Shown in pieces: positions 10,830-20,164 of a stretch of DNA of 64,000 bases (position 1 is its first letter; each line of letters opens with the position of its first letter). The DNA comes from Sphingobium sp. AP50 (GTDB lineage: Bacteria; Pseudomonadota; Alphaproteobacteria; Sphingomonadales; Sphingomonadaceae): assembly GCF_900109095.1 (NCBI RefSeq), contig NZ_FNYZ01000024.1, positions 17,429-81,428 of the forward strand, given 5' to 3'. Below the pieces are notes generated by a model. The model was given only the letters and a program-made list of their open reading frames with translations, ran no database searches and was not told the origin of the DNA. The position numbers and the translations under genes are program-made.

Positions 10830-12222
10830 ATCCGTTTACGCGCCGCTGCTGGCGCTGAGTCTGGCCGCCTGTGCGACTGCGGGACCGGACTATCGCCCGC
10901 CCGCGCAGTCCGCCGCGACCACGCCGGGGGCGACCGGGGCATTCCATTCGGCCCAGGGCGCGCAGTTCGCACAGGCGGACTTGCCCGATCACTGGTGGCA
11001 GCTTTATGCCGACCCGCAACTGGATGCGCTGGTCGCGCAGGCGCTGACCGCCAATGCCGACCTGCGCACGGCCGACGCCAATCTGGAACGGGCGCAGGCG
11101 GTGTTGCGCGAGGCGCAGGCGGGCCGGGACATCACCACATCGATCAGCGGCGGCGAGACGATCGCCCGCGCTTCGGGCGTATCGCAACATCTGCCCGGCA
11201 CGGTCGGCTATGATCTGGGGCTGGCGGCATCCTATCCACTGGACCTGAACGGACGCATCAAACGCGCGATCGAGGCGAGCGGCGCGGATGTCGAGGCGGT
11301 GACGGCGGCGCGCGACTATGTGCGCGTCAGCGTGGCGGCGGCCACGACGCAGGCCTATGCGCAGGTATGCGCGGCCAACTATAATCTGACCATCAACCGC
11401 AAGGTGGTGGCGTTGCAGCGCGACACGCTGAATGCGACGCGGCGGCTGGCCAAGGGCGGGCGCGGCACCGCGTTCGACGTCAGCCGGGCGCAGGCGGCGG
11501 TGGATGTGAGCGAGGCGGCGCTGCCCGGCTTTACGGCGCAGCGGCAGAACGCGCTCTATCTGCTGGCGACCTTGCTGGGCCGCGCGCCGGCCGACTATCC
11601 GCGCGAGGTGGAGAATTGCGCCACGCTGCCGACGCTGGGCCAGCCTTTGCCGGTGAGCGACGGCGCGGCACTGATCCGGCGGCGGCCCGATATCCGGCAG
11701 GCCGAACGCACCATTGCGGGCGATACGGCGCGGCTGGGCGTGGCGATGGCGGACCTCTATCCACAGGTCAGCATCGGCGGATCGGTGGGGCTGACCGGGC
11801 CGCTCAAGGATTTCGGGTCGGGATCGGCGTTCGGCTTCAGCCTGGGGCCGCTGCTGAGCTGGAGCTTCCCCAACAGGCCAGTGGTGAAGGCGCAGATTGC
11901 GCAGGCCGATGCACAGGTGAAGGCCGATCTGGCCGGATTCGACGCATCGGTGCTGGAGGCGCTACGCCAGACCGAGACGGCGCTGGAAACATACCGTCGC
12001 AATGCGGAGCAGGCAGGGGCGCTGGACCGGGCGCGCGATAGCGCCGGCGTGTCGGCGGGACAGGCGAGCAAGCTGTTCCGCTTTGGCCGGGGCGATTTCC
12101 TGTCGCTGCTGGATGCGCAGCGCAGCCTGGCGAGCGCAGAAGCCTCCGCCGCCGCCGCGCGGGCACAACTGGTGCAGGATCAGATCGCCATCTTCCTGGC
12201 GCTGGGGGGCGGCTGGTCCTGA
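10822..12222 (+). CDS. Outer-membrane efflux lipoprotein (NodT/OprM family)
   Basis: This 466-residue TolC-like channel protein begins MRKSVYAPLLALSLAACATAG. The lipobox LAAC predicts lipidation at Cys17. Two internal repeats of long amphipathic helices (ALTANADLRTADANLERAQ... and SAGQASKLFRFGRGDFLSLLDAQRSL) are typical of the family. It ends the MarR-FUSC-DUF1656-HlyD operon and completes a tripartite export path across both membranes. A rho-independent terminator follows within 21 bp. An ATG 24 bp upstream is in frame, but the later start is favoured because it directly begins the lipoprotein signal. Confidence 0.93.
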   Translation: MRKSVYAPLLALSLAACATAGPDYRPPAQSAATTPGATGAFHSAQGAQFAQADLPDHWWQLYADPQLDALVAQALTANADLRTADANLERAQAVLREAQAGRDITTSISGGETIARASGVSQHLPGTVGYDLGLAASYPLDLNGRIKRAIEASGADVEAVTAARDYVRVSVAAATTQAYAQVCAANYNLTINRKVVALQRDTLNATRRLAKGGRGTAFDVSRAQAAVDVSEAALPGFTAQRQNALYLLATLLGRAPADYPREVENCATLPTLGQPLPVSDGAALIRRRPDIRQAERTIAGDTARLGVAMADLYPQVSIGGSVGLTGPLKDFGSGSAFGFSLGPLLSWSFPNRPVVKAQIAQADAQVKADLAGFDASVLEALRQTETALETYRRNAEQAGALDRARDSAGVSAGQASKLFRFGRGDFLSLLDAQRSLASAEASAAAARAQLVQDQIAIFLALGGGWS

Positions 12223-12242
12223 ACCCACGGATCAGCAGCATC

Positions 12243-12284
12243 AAAAAAGGGGCGATCCGGCCATTGCGGATCACCCCTTTTTTG
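12243..12284 (+). terminator. Bidirectional rho-independent terminator
   Basis: A stem of GGGGCGATCCG (12249-12259) pairs with CGGATCACCCC (12267-12277) with one mismatch. It is bounded by A6 on the left and a T run on the right, so it can terminate both the efflux operon (plus strand) and bamE (minus strand). Confidence 0.88.
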
Positions 12285-12332
12285 CATCGTGCGTCTCGTG
12301 CAGTCCTGCGGCCATCCAGTGGCCGACCAGGC

Positions 12333-12851
12333 TTAGCTGCCGTTCGGGCCGCCGCCGGGGCTGGTGGCCCCGCCACCGCTGCCGCCCATGCCGGCAGCGC
12401 CGACCGCACCGATATTGCCGAAGATTTCGTCGAACAGGCTGCGATGACGACCCAGCGTCGGGGTCTTGTCCCCCGTGGGCGAGATATGCGCGACCTGTTC
12501 CAGCCCCATGCGGTCGACGGCGGTCACATTGCCCGCCGTATCGAAACGGACACGCAGCACGGTCTGTTCGACCGGCTTGGGGTTGGAAAAGGCGAGCGCG
12601 CGCATGTTGCGCGACACATAATACCAGTCCTGCTCGCCAAATTGCGAAGCGAAGCTGGGGCGACCCAGCGTGCCTTCGACCGAGGCGCGATTATCGATGC
12701 CGGGCTGAACCGAATCCACCAGCAGTTTGTCGACCTGATAGCCCTGATGGCTGCGCAGGCGAGTGCAGGCGGACGTGCCAAACAGCAGCGCGCTGAGGCC
12801 GATGGCGATCATCACGCGCCCACGGCGGGAGTGGCGGCTGAACTGCGGCAT
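12333..12851 (-). CDS. bamE: Outer-membrane assembly lipoprotein BamE (SmpA/OmlA)
   Basis: This is a 172-residue small lipoprotein of the BAM complex that inserts beta-barrel proteins into the outer membrane. The start at 12851 gives MPQFSRHSRRGRVMIAIGLSALLFGTSAC, with a lipobox ending in Cys. The BamE core follows: GYQVDKLLVDSVQPGIDNRASVEGTLGRPSF, then QDWYYVSR and VLRVRFDTAGNVTAVDRMG. The C-terminus is a Gly/Ser-rich tail (GGSGGGATSPGGGPNGS) that is low-complexity and probably disordered. The gene is divergent from the bc1 chaperone gene, the common arrangement in this order. Confidence 0.93.
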   Translation of the reverse strand: MPQFSRHSRRGRVMIAIGLSALLFGTSACTRLRSHQGYQVDKLLVDSVQPGIDNRASVEGTLGRPSFASQFGEQDWYYVSRNMRALAFSNPKPVEQTVLRVRFDTAGNVTAVDRMGLEQVAHISPTGDKTPTLGRHRSLFDEIFGNIGAVGAAGMGGSGGGATSPGGGPNGS

Positions 12852-13014
12852 GAACTTCTCCTGCGGGGGACGGTCCCGCGAACCCAAGAAACCTTATGTC
12901 GCCATTGCATTGGGCGACGCAGCGATCAATATGGAAATGCGCACGCCCCGGCAAGGGGCGCAAAACATCGGACGGCGCGCGGCCGCTCGATCCGTCTCGA
13001 AAAGCCCTGATCCG

Positions 13015-13539
13015 ATGCCCTCTTCCCCCTCCTTCCTGCAACGCCTGTTCGGCCGTACCGACGCCCGGCGGGGGCTGCGGCCGCTCTATCATGCCGTCGT
13101 CGCGGAAGGACGGCAGCCGCACTGGTATCTGGACGGGGCCGTGCCGGACACACTGGACGGCCGGTTCGACATGATCGTCGCCATCCTGGCGCAGGTGTTG
13201 ATCCGGCTGGAGCAACTGGGCGCGGCGCAGGATAGCGTCTGGCTGACCGAATTGTTCGTCGATGATATGGACGGGCAATTGCGGCAGGAAGGCATTGGCG
13301 ATGTCGTGGTCGGCAAGCATGTCGGGCGGATGATGAGCGCGCTGGGCGGGCGAATCAGCGCCTATCGCGATGCCTTGACCGGGGAGGCCGATTTTGCTGT
13401 GGCGCTGCGCCGCAACCTGTATCGCGGGGAAACGGTGGGCGATGACGCCGTCGCCCATGTGGAAGGCGCGCTGCGCACGCGCTGGACGCGGCTGGGGTGC
13501 CTGACGCGCGATGCCCTGCTCGCAGGAGATATTGGATGA
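13015..13539 (+). CDS. Ubiquinol-cytochrome c chaperone (CBP3 family)
   Basis: This 174-residue protein belongs to the ubiquinol-cytochrome c chaperone family, whose mitochondrial member Cbp3 assists cytochrome b biogenesis for complex III. Features are LYHAVVAEGRQPHWYLDGAVPDTLDGRFD near the N-terminus and LFVDDMDGQLRQEGIGD in the middle. The ATG at 13015 is preferred over longer in-frame options because conserved sequence starts there (MPSSPSFLQRLFGR). The stop overlaps the DUF177 gene start by ATGA, so both are translationally coupled. Confidence 0.9.
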   Translation: MPSSPSFLQRLFGRTDARRGLRPLYHAVVAEGRQPHWYLDGAVPDTLDGRFDMIVAILAQVLIRLEQLGAAQDSVWLTELFVDDMDGQLRQEGIGDVVVGKHVGRMMSALGGRISAYRDALTGEADFAVALRRNLYRGETVGDDAVAHVEGALRTRWTRLGCLTRDALLAGDIG

Positions 13540-14060
13540 ACATGACTGTCGAATTTTCCCGCCCGATCAAGGCCGATCAGATCAAGCGCCTGACCGGGGA
13601 AACCCATATCGAGGCGAACGAGGCCGAATGCCTGGCGCTGGCGCGCCGCTTCGGCCTGTCGTCGCTCGACCGGCTTAGCGCAGATTATAGCCTGATCGAG
13701 GAGACTGGCGCGGTGATGGCGCGTGGCCGGATGTCGGCGGCGCTGGCCCAGCCCTGCGTCGCGACGGGCGTGCCGGTGCCCGAAACGATCGACACCGACT
13801 TCCTGCTGCGTTTCGTGGTGGAAGGCGATGATGTGCCCGAAGGCGAGGAACTGGAGCTGGACGCCAATGATTGCGACACGATCGGCTATGACGGTCAGCT
13901 GATCGACATGGGCGAGGCGGTGTCCGAGACGATGGCGCTGGCGATGACGCCCTATCCGCGCGCGGCCGATGCCGATGCCTATCTGAAGGAATCCGGCGTG
14001 CTGAGCGAGGATCAGGCAGGCCCATTCGCCGCGCTGTTGGCGCTGAAGGATAAGAAATAA
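13536..14060 (+). CDS. YceD/DUF177 family protein
   Basis: This 174-residue protein belongs to the DUF177 family (YceD in E. coli), whose members are linked to 23S rRNA/ribosome maturation and usually sit next to rpmF. Here the bc1 chaperone precedes it and no rpmF follows. The family core is visible as LLRFVVEGDDVPEGEELELDANDCDTIGYDGQLIDMGEAVSETMALAMTPYPR. In that stretch the paired cysteines known from many members are reduced to one. The start overlaps the upstream stop by ATGA. Confidence 0.88.
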   Translation: MNMTVEFSRPIKADQIKRLTGETHIEANEAECLALARRFGLSSLDRLSADYSLIEETGAVMARGRMSAALAQPCVATGVPVPETIDTDFLLRFVVEGDDVPEGEELELDANDCDTIGYDGQLIDMGEAVSETMALAMTPYPRAADADAYLKESGVLSEDQAGPFAALLALKDKK

Positions 14061-14067
14061 GGGAACG

Positions 14068-14661
14068 GTGCGCGCATCCATGCGTCCATCGGCCATGCGC
14101 ATGCCCTATCTGATCGCCGCCATTCTGGTCGCCGCCGCAGCCCCGGCTTCCGGTAGTGGAAAGGCACCCGCGCGCTGGGCTACCGGTACGCCGCTGATCG
14201 GCGAGGCGGTTGCGCGCACGCAATGGGACATGGCGGAAAATCGCACGCAATGCGGCCCGTTGGCGTTACTGTCGGACGGTGGGGTGCGCGGCAAAGCACG
14301 GCCGGCCGCTTTTGGCGGCGGATGGGCCGTCGCGTTCGACCTTCCGGGGGTAAGGAGCGCCTATGGCTTTGCCGGAACGGGCCTGTTGCCGCAGGACGCG
14401 CAAGCCAGCGGCTGGCAACGGGAGCGACTGATGCAGCAATGGCCGCATATGCGCGACCTGAACGCGCTGCCCGGCCCCGCCTTCGCCGGCTATGGCGTGG
14501 TCGGTGCGGAACCCTATCCGGCGGATAATCGCGCGGGCAAGGGGCTGCATTCGCTGGCCTATATGCGGATCGAGGGACAGCGCTGCACCTATAATGTCTG
14601 GAGCCGGATCAGCCGCGCGCATCTGGAGACGCTGCTCGACAATCTGCGCTTGCTGCGCTGA
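14068..14661 (+). CDS. Secreted hypothetical protein
   Basis: This protein of up to 197 residues starts at a GTG at 14068, with in-frame ATG alternatives at 14080 and 14095. The last begins a good signal peptide (MRMPYLIAAILVAAAAPASGSG). The mature part contains two cysteines (TQCGPLALL and GQRCTYNVWSRIS) that could form a disulfide, and an aromatic-rich centre. It follows DUF177 after 7 bp and probably shares its transcript. I do not recognise the family. Confidence 0.72.
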   Translation: MRASMRPSAMRMPYLIAAILVAAAAPASGSGKAPARWATGTPLIGEAVARTQWDMAENRTQCGPLALLSDGGVRGKARPAAFGGGWAVAFDLPGVRSAYGFAGTGLLPQDAQASGWQRERLMQQWPHMRDLNALPGPAFAGYGVVGAEPYPADNRAGKGLHSLAYMRIEGQRCTYNVWSRISRAHLETLLDNLRLLR

Positions 14662-14713
14662 CCGGACGCCTCGCGTTTCCCTTTCGTTCTTGTCTGTGGC
14701 ATAGCAGGGCGCC

Positions 14714-15793
14714 ATGGACCAGCCGGTGCGCAAGATCATCCATATCGACATGGACGCCTTTTATGCGTCGGTCGAACAGCGCGACGATCCTGCCCTGCGC
14801 GGCCTGCCGATCGCGGTGGGAGGCGGCGGGCCGCGCGGGGTGGTGGCGACATGCAGCTATGAAGCGCGCAAATTCGGGGTGCGATCCGCCATGCCGGGCG
14901 CGCGGGCGCGACGGCTGTGCCCCGATCTGGTATTCGTGAAGCCGCGCTTCGAAGTGTATCGCGCGGTGTCGGCGCAGGTGCGGGAGATATTCGGCCGATT
15001 CACCGACATCATCCAGCCGCTATCGCTGGATGAAGCCTATCTGGACGTGACCGTGAACAAGCCGGGCATCGCATCGGCCACGCAGATCGCCGAAGAGATC
15101 AGGCGGATGATCCGGGACGAAACCGGCCTCACCGCTTCGGCCGGCGTTTCCTATAACAAGCTGATCGCCAAGCTGGCGTCGGACCAGAACAAGCCCGACG
15201 GTATCTGCGTCATACGGCCGGGCCAGGGCGAAGCCTTCATTGCGGCGATGCCGGTGCGGCGCATCCATGGCGTCGGCCCGGTGACGGCGAAGCGGATGCA
15301 GGCGCTGGGGATCGAAACGGGTGCCGATCTGCATGCCCACGACCTGCGATTCCTCCAGACGCATTTCGGCAGCGCGGCGGATTTCTATTATCGCGCGGCA
15401 AAGGGTGAAGATGACCGGCCGGTGCATGAGCGGCAGACCCGCAAGTCGGTGAGCGTCGAGGATACGTTCTTCGACGATCTGATCGAGGAGGCGCCGCTGG
15501 TGGCAGAACTGGACCGGATCGCGGTCAACCTGTGGACCCGGATCGAAAAGGCGCAGGCCTGGGGGCGGACGATCGTGTTGAAGCTGAAATTCGCCGATTT
15601 TCAGATCGTCACACGATCCCGCAGCTTTGCTACGCCGGTGCGGTCGCCCACCTTGCTGGCGCAGGCGGGCCGGGATTTGCTGCTGGCCCAGTTACCATTG
15701 CCAAAGGGGGTCCGTCTGCTGGGGCTGGGCGTCCATAATCTGGCGGGTGAGGAAGCAGAGGATGAGGGCGATCAGTTGGCGCTGGGCCTGTAG
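14714..15793 (+). CDS. dinB: DNA polymerase IV (translesion Y-family)
   Basis: This 359-residue Y-family polymerase bypasses damaged template bases with low fidelity. Palm-domain motifs are clear: IIHIDMDAFYASVEQRDDP near the N-terminus with the first catalytic Asp, and SLDEAYLDVT with the second Asp-Glu pair. A helix-hairpin-helix segment (MPVRRIHGVGPVTAKRMQALGI) and the little-finger domain complete it. The extreme C-terminus (EDEGDQLALGL) ends in a glutamine/leucine-rich stretch reminiscent of a beta-clamp-binding motif (QLALGL). It stands alone before the iron-uptake operon. Confidence 0.96.
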   Translation: MDQPVRKIIHIDMDAFYASVEQRDDPALRGLPIAVGGGGPRGVVATCSYEARKFGVRSAMPGARARRLCPDLVFVKPRFEVYRAVSAQVREIFGRFTDIIQPLSLDEAYLDVTVNKPGIASATQIAEEIRRMIRDETGLTASAGVSYNKLIAKLASDQNKPDGICVIRPGQGEAFIAAMPVRRIHGVGPVTAKRMQALGIETGADLHAHDLRFLQTHFGSAADFYYRAAKGEDDRPVHERQTRKSVSVEDTFFDDLIEEAPLVAELDRIAVNLWTRIEKAQAWGRTIVLKLKFADFQIVTRSRSFATPVRSPTLLAQAGRDLLLAQLPLPKGVRLLGLGVHNLAGEEAEDEGDQLALGL

Positions 15794-15871
15794 CGCGCAA
15801 AGAGCGATTTACACTCGGCAAGCAGCGGAATGGCAATAATGTCACCACAGAGAGAAATAAACAGGCAAAAA

Positions 15872-15894
15872 TGCTAATGCGATTGACTCGCATT
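15872..15894 (+). promoter_or_regulatory. Fur-like operator upstream of siderophore receptor
   Basis: The inverted repeat AATGCGA-TTGAC-TCGCATT (15876-15894), preceded by TGCT, lies about 50 bp before the receptor start. It resembles AT-rich Fur boxes and shares 17 of 23 positions with a site in front of the other siderophore receptor (35280-35302). Iron repression by Fur is inferred. Confidence 0.6.
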
Positions 15895-15943
15895 CCTTTA
15901 TTCCTCTAGCGGGCGCCCCGATCATATATTGAAGGGGAATCCG

Positions 15944-18031
15944 ATGAATCGTCCGCTGCGTTCCGCGCTGCTTGCAGGCGTTATAGCCCTTATTCCCGCC
16001 GGCCATGCTCTGGCCGCACCACTGGCGGAGGCCGATGTCGGCTCCAATGTCGATTCCACCATCATCGTCACCGGCGCAGCCGATCAGGCGTCCAGTTCGG
16101 CGACCGGCCTGTCGCTGACGCTGCGCCAGACGCCGCAATCGATCAGCATCATCACCCGCGAGCGGATCGAGGATTTCGCGCTCACCAATGTCAACGACCT
16201 GCTGGATCAGGCCGTCGGCATCAATGTCGAGCGGGCGGAAACCGACCGCACCCAATATAATTCGCGCGGTTTCGACGTGAATAATTTTCAGATCGACGGC
16301 ATCGGCCTGCCGCTGATCTGGGGCATCCAATATGGCGATCTGGACACGGCCCTGTTCGAGAATGTCGAGACGATCCGGGGCGCCAATGCGCTGATGACCG
16401 GTATCGGCAACCCGTCGGCTACGATCAACTATGTCCGCAAGCGGCCGGTGGAAGAGTTTCAGGCGAAGGCATCGGCGCAGGTCGGCTCCTGGGGCAAGTG
16501 GCGGCTGGAAGGCGATGTGTCGGTGCCGCTGACCGACACGGTCGCCGCCCGCCTGATCTATGCGCATGAGGAACGCGATTCCTATCTCGACTATAATCAT
16601 GGCAATCGCGATGTGATGGGCGGCCTGCTGAGTTGGGAAATCACGCCGCAGTTGAAGGCCACGGTCGGCTTCTCCAGGCAGGAGAATAACAGCGACGGCG
16701 TGCTGTGGGGCGCTCTCCCGCTGGTCTATAGCGACGGCACGCAGATATCCTATCCGCGATCGGCCTCCACCTCGGCCGACTGGACCTATTGGAACACGGT
16801 CGACCAGAGCGCCTTTGCCGAACTGGCCTATAGCTTCACCAATGGCTGGGCGCTGAAGGGCGTGCTGACGGTCAAGCGGTTCGAGGAAGAGGCCAAGCTG
16901 CTCTATGCCTATGGCGCGCCGGACAAGGATACGGGTCTGGGCGTCTATGGCATGTCGGGCATCTATCCGTCCGTCTACAAGCAATATCTGGGCGATTTCT
17001 ATGCGTCCGGCCCGGTCAGCCTGTTCGGGCGAGAACATAAGCTGGCCTTCGGCGTGTCGACATCGACCTCCAAGGCGAAGGAGTGGGAGGCCTTTTCCTC
17101 CGAAACCATCGTCTATCCCTCGTTGGACAGCTGGGATCAGGGGCTGATCGCCGAGCCGACCTATGACGATTCCTATCTGGCGAGCGACTATAAGGACCGG
17201 CTGACCCGCATCTATGGCGCGGCGCACCTCAATCTGGCCGACAATCTGAAGGCAGTGGTCGGTGCGAGCGTGATGTGGCTGAAGACCACCGGCACCTCCT
17301 ATGATGCCGACCAATATCGCAAGGATAGCAAGATCAGCCCCTATGCCGGCCTGATCTATGACCTGACGAGCCATGTCTCGCTCTATGCCAGCTATACCGA
17401 CATCTATAATCCGCAGACCGAAGTGGACGCCAATCACGTCAGGCTCGATCCCGCCAAGGGCACCAGCGTCGAAGCGGGGGTGAAGAGCCAGTGGTTCGAC
17501 GATCGGCTCTATGTGACCGCCGCCGTCTTCCGCGCGAAGCAGAGCGGGCTGGCGGAATATGCCGGAACGTTCGAGGATGGCGTGAAAAGCTATTATAGCG
17601 GTGTGGACACCACGTCGAAGGGCTTCGAACTGGAGATCGCGGGCCATATCACCGACCAGTGGAGCGTGAATGGCGGCTATACCTATCTGGATATCGAGGA
17701 TGATGCGGGCAATGACACCCGTACATGGCTGCCGACGCAGACGTTCAAAATGTCGACCACCTATGCCATCCCGCAATTTAACGACCTGAAGCTGGGCGGC
17801 CAATTGCGCTGGCAGAATGCAATCTCTACCGAGGTCGATGGCGGAACCGCGAGGCAGAAGGGCTATGCCGTGGTGGATTTGATGGCGAGCGTGAAACTGG
17901 CTGATCATGTCAGCGCCAGCGTCAACGTCCGCAACCTGACCAACACCTATTATCTCAACAGCCTGATGTGGGGTCAGGCCTATTATGGCGCGCCGCGCAG
18001 CGCGATCGCCACGCTGAGCCTGGACTTTTGA
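15944..18031 (+). CDS. TonB-dependent siderophore receptor
   Basis: This 695-residue outer-membrane beta-barrel starts at the ATG at 15944 (ribosome site AAGGGGAA). It has a signal peptide MNRPLRSALLAGVIALIPAGHALA, the plug domain from about residue 40 (TGLSLTLRQTPQSISIITRERIEDF, then NSRGFDVNNFQIDGIGLP) and the 22-strand barrel ending in the aromatic residue of ATLSLDF. The TPQSISIIT signature marks the FpvA/FhuE-type ferric-siderophore group. Immediately downstream lie DUF3649, PepSY and DUF3325 genes, a known iron-uptake arrangement in which the inner-membrane proteins may reduce or release the iron. A Fur-like site precedes the gene. Confidence 0.95.
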   Translation: MNRPLRSALLAGVIALIPAGHALAAPLAEADVGSNVDSTIIVTGAADQASSSATGLSLTLRQTPQSISIITRERIEDFALTNVNDLLDQAVGINVERAETDRTQYNSRGFDVNNFQIDGIGLPLIWGIQYGDLDTALFENVETIRGANALMTGIGNPSATINYVRKRPVEEFQAKASAQVGSWGKWRLEGDVSVPLTDTVAARLIYAHEERDSYLDYNHGNRDVMGGLLSWEITPQLKATVGFSRQENNSDGVLWGALPLVYSDGTQISYPRSASTSADWTYWNTVDQSAFAELAYSFTNGWALKGVLTVKRFEEEAKLLYAYGAPDKDTGLGVYGMSGIYPSVYKQYLGDFYASGPVSLFGREHKLAFGVSTSTSKAKEWEAFSSETIVYPSLDSWDQGLIAEPTYDDSYLASDYKDRLTRIYGAAHLNLADNLKAVVGASVMWLKTTGTSYDADQYRKDSKISPYAGLIYDLTSHVSLYASYTDIYNPQTEVDANHVRLDPAKGTSVEAGVKSQWFDDRLYVTAAVFRAKQSGLAEYAGTFEDGVKSYYSGVDTTSKGFELEIAGHITDQWSVNGGYTYLDIEDDAGNDTRTWLPTQTFKMSTTYAIPQFNDLKLGGQLRWQNAISTEVDGGTARQKGYAVVDLMASVKLADHVSASVNVRNLTNTYYLNSLMWGQAYYGAPRSAIATLSLDF

Positions 18032-18036
18032 CCGCA

Positions 18037-18348
18037 ATGCCCGGCCTTGATCGCCGCAAGGGGCGAAATGGCTGGGCCTATCGCGCCAATGTGACATTGC
18101 GCCTGCTGGCGGGGACGGTGGGCGCCTATGGCGTCGCCGCGCTCGCCAGCATGGCGCTGGCGCGCATCCTGCCTATGAGCCGGGTGGAAGCGGTGACGAC
18201 GGCGACGATGATCGCCTATCTGGTGATGCCGGGCGTGACGATCTGGGCCTTTCTGGCGCGGGGGCCGTGGCGGGCACTGGCGGGCGTGGTGCTGGCGGCG
18301 GCGATGCTGGGCGGCATCGCCTGGCTGGCGGGGCAGCCGGCGGCATGA
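18037..18348 (+). CDS. DUF3649 small inner-membrane protein of iron-uptake operon
   Basis: This protein of about 103 residues has three predicted membrane helices (LRLLAGTVGAYGVAALASMAL, ATMIAYLVMPGVTIWAFLA, ALAGVVLAAAMLGGIAWLA). The ATG at 18037 is chosen. An in-frame TTG at 18028 overlapping the receptor stop is also possible. DUF3649 proteins accompany TonB siderophore receptors and PepSY proteins in Pseudomonas and sphingomonads. Their biochemical role is unknown. The stop overlaps the next gene by ATGA. Confidence 0.85.
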   Translation: MPGLDRRKGRNGWAYRANVTLRLLAGTVGAYGVAALASMALARILPMSRVEAVTTATMIAYLVMPGVTIWAFLARGPWRALAGVVLAAAMLGGIAWLAGQPAA

Positions 18349-19838
18349 CGATGGTTCGCGACGGCGCGCGCCAGTGCATGGCCTGGCTGCACGGATGGAC
18401 CGGGCTGTTGCTGGGCCATATCCTGTTCGTCATGTGCCTGGCCGGGACGCTGAGCGTGTTCAAGCCGGAAATCGGGCGCTGGATGCGGCCCGAAGTCAGC
18501 GGTCCGGCCGATCCGTCCCGCGCGATAATGGCCGCGACATCCTGGCTGTCGGCCAATACGACCGGGTCGACCGGCTGGTATCTGTCCGCGCCCGATGGCC
18601 GGTCCAACACCGTCGACGCTACCTATGACAGCGACGGCGCTTATCTCACCAAATCGCTCGATCCGGTCAGCGGCGCGCCGGTCGCGCGCGACACGCTGGG
18701 CGGCGAATTTTTCTATCGCCTGCATTTCGAGCTGCAACTCCCCTATCCCTGGGGCCGGCTGCTGGCGTCGCTGGCGGCGATGCTGATGCTGGTGGCGATC
18801 GTCACGGGGATCATCGCGCACAAGCGCATCTTCAAGGATATCTTCACCTTCCGCCCGGCCAAGGGCCAGCGATCCTGGCTGGACGGGCATAATGCGCTGG
18901 GTGTGCTGTCCCTGCCCTTTCACATCATGATCACCTTTACCGGGCTGCTGACGCTGGCGTCGCTGAACCTGCCCTGGAGCATCACGGCGGCCTATGGCGA
19001 CGATGTGATGACGATGTACAGCGATCTGACCCCCGGCGCGGTCAGCCGGGTGGCCAGCGGCGAGAAAGCGACGCTGGCGCCGATCGGCCCGATGCTGGAT
19101 GAGGCGCAACGCTATTTCAGTGCGCCGATCGGCCGGGTCTATGTCTTCAATCCGGGCGACAAGGCGGCGGTCGTCACCCTCTATCCGGTCGAGCAGAAGG
19201 CGATCGGCTATCTGCCGGCGGAAATCAGTTTCGACGGGGCGACCGGCAAGCTGCTGAAGGCCTGGACGGAAAAGCGGACGGGCGTGCGCGCCTATCAGAC
19301 CGTCTATGGGCTGCACATGGCGCATTTCGCGCCGGGGCTGACGCGCTGGCTCTATTTTCTGGGCGGGGCGATGCTGAGTCTGGCGATCGCTACCGGCATG
19401 GCGCTGTGGGTGGTCAAGCGCCGGGAGCGGGCGCCGCTATCGGTCGGCAACCGGATATTGGAGCGGCTGAATGTCGGCGGGCTGATGGGCGCATCGATTG
19501 GCATGGCGGCGTTTCTGCTGGCCAATCGACTGTTGCCGCTAGATCTGGCCGCGCGGAGCGAGGCGGAAGTGTCGGTAGCCTTGTGGAGTGCGGGCGGCGT
19601 GCTGCTGGTCGGTCTGACCCTTGCGCCTGCGCGGGGCTGGCCGCTGCTGCTGGGCGTGCTGGCGCTGTGCTGCGCGACGGCGGCACTGCTGGGGCCGGTC
19701 TGGGCGACCGACCCGGTGCTGATGACCGGCAATGGCCTGTTGCTGGCGACGGCGGCCGGGTTGGCGCTGATCGTCTGGCGGCAGGTGCGGCGCAAGCCCG
19801 CAGTCACGCCCGCTCGGCGCCGAATGGTGCCGGCATGA
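18345..19838 (+). CDS. PepSY-domain inner-membrane protein (putative ferric-siderophore reductase)
   Basis: This 497-residue PepSY-associated transmembrane protein opens MTMVRDGARQCMAWLHGWTG, with a conserved His near the first helix. It carries the LHFELQLPYPWGRLLASLAAMLMLVAIVTGI segment with HKRIFKDIFTFRP, the LDGHNALGVLSLPFHIMITFTGL helix and the VYGLHMAHFAPGLTRWLYFLGG motif, followed by further C-terminal helices. The repeated His-containing helices could bind haem, and members such as FsrB act as ferric-siderophore reductases (family knowledge; reductase activity here is inferred). It overlaps both neighbours by 4 bp. Confidence 0.9.
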   Translation: MTMVRDGARQCMAWLHGWTGLLLGHILFVMCLAGTLSVFKPEIGRWMRPEVSGPADPSRAIMAATSWLSANTTGSTGWYLSAPDGRSNTVDATYDSDGAYLTKSLDPVSGAPVARDTLGGEFFYRLHFELQLPYPWGRLLASLAAMLMLVAIVTGIIAHKRIFKDIFTFRPAKGQRSWLDGHNALGVLSLPFHIMITFTGLLTLASLNLPWSITAAYGDDVMTMYSDLTPGAVSRVASGEKATLAPIGPMLDEAQRYFSAPIGRVYVFNPGDKAAVVTLYPVEQKAIGYLPAEISFDGATGKLLKAWTEKRTGVRAYQTVYGLHMAHFAPGLTRWLYFLGGAMLSLAIATGMALWVVKRRERAPLSVGNRILERLNVGGLMGASIGMAAFLLANRLLPLDLAARSEAEVSVALWSAGGVLLVGLTLAPARGWPLLLGVLALCCATAALLGPVWATDPVLMTGNGLLLATAAGLALIVWRQVRRKPAVTPARRRMVPA

Positions 19839-20161
19839 TGCTGACGGCGGGTCTTCTCTATCTGTCGTTGTTCGCGCTGGCGGCGCGGATGCAGCGGCAT
19901 CGGCCGGTGCTGCTGGGCGGCTGGCAGAAGCGCGGCTTCGTGCCGCATCTGGAGATGACGGGCTGGACCTGCTTCGCCCTGTCGCTGCTCAGCCTGTTGC
20001 GCCACGCCGACCCCGGCATGGCGCTGGTGGGCTGGGTCGGGCTGCTGGCATTGCTGGGCGGCCTGGTGATGCTGGGCATGACCTATCGGCCCGCCCTGCC
20101 GCGTATCGGCGTGCCCGTTGCATGGGCGATGATCCTGCTGGGGCTGATCCTGCGCGCCTGA
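19835..20161 (+). CDS. DUF3325 small inner-membrane protein
   Basis: This 108-residue protein has three predicted helices (LLYLSLFALAARMQRHRP, GWTCFALSLLSLL, MALVGWVGLLALLGGLVMLGM). It starts by ATGA overlap with the PepSY gene and closes the receptor-DUF3649-PepSY-DUF3325 iron-uptake operon. The family is found almost only in this context, and no activity is established. It converges on the histidine kinase gene, whose stop lies 3 bp away. Confidence 0.85.
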   Translation: MMLTAGLLYLSLFALAARMQRHRPVLLGGWQKRGFVPHLEMTGWTCFALSLLSLLRHADPGMALVGWVGLLALLGGLVMLGMTYRPALPRIGVPVAWAMILLGLILRA

Positions 20162-20164
20162 GAC

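Noticed and set aside
15842..18097. Minus-strand open frame of 751 codons
   Set aside because: Antisense to the siderophore receptor, with Ile/Gly/Arg-rich shadow composition.
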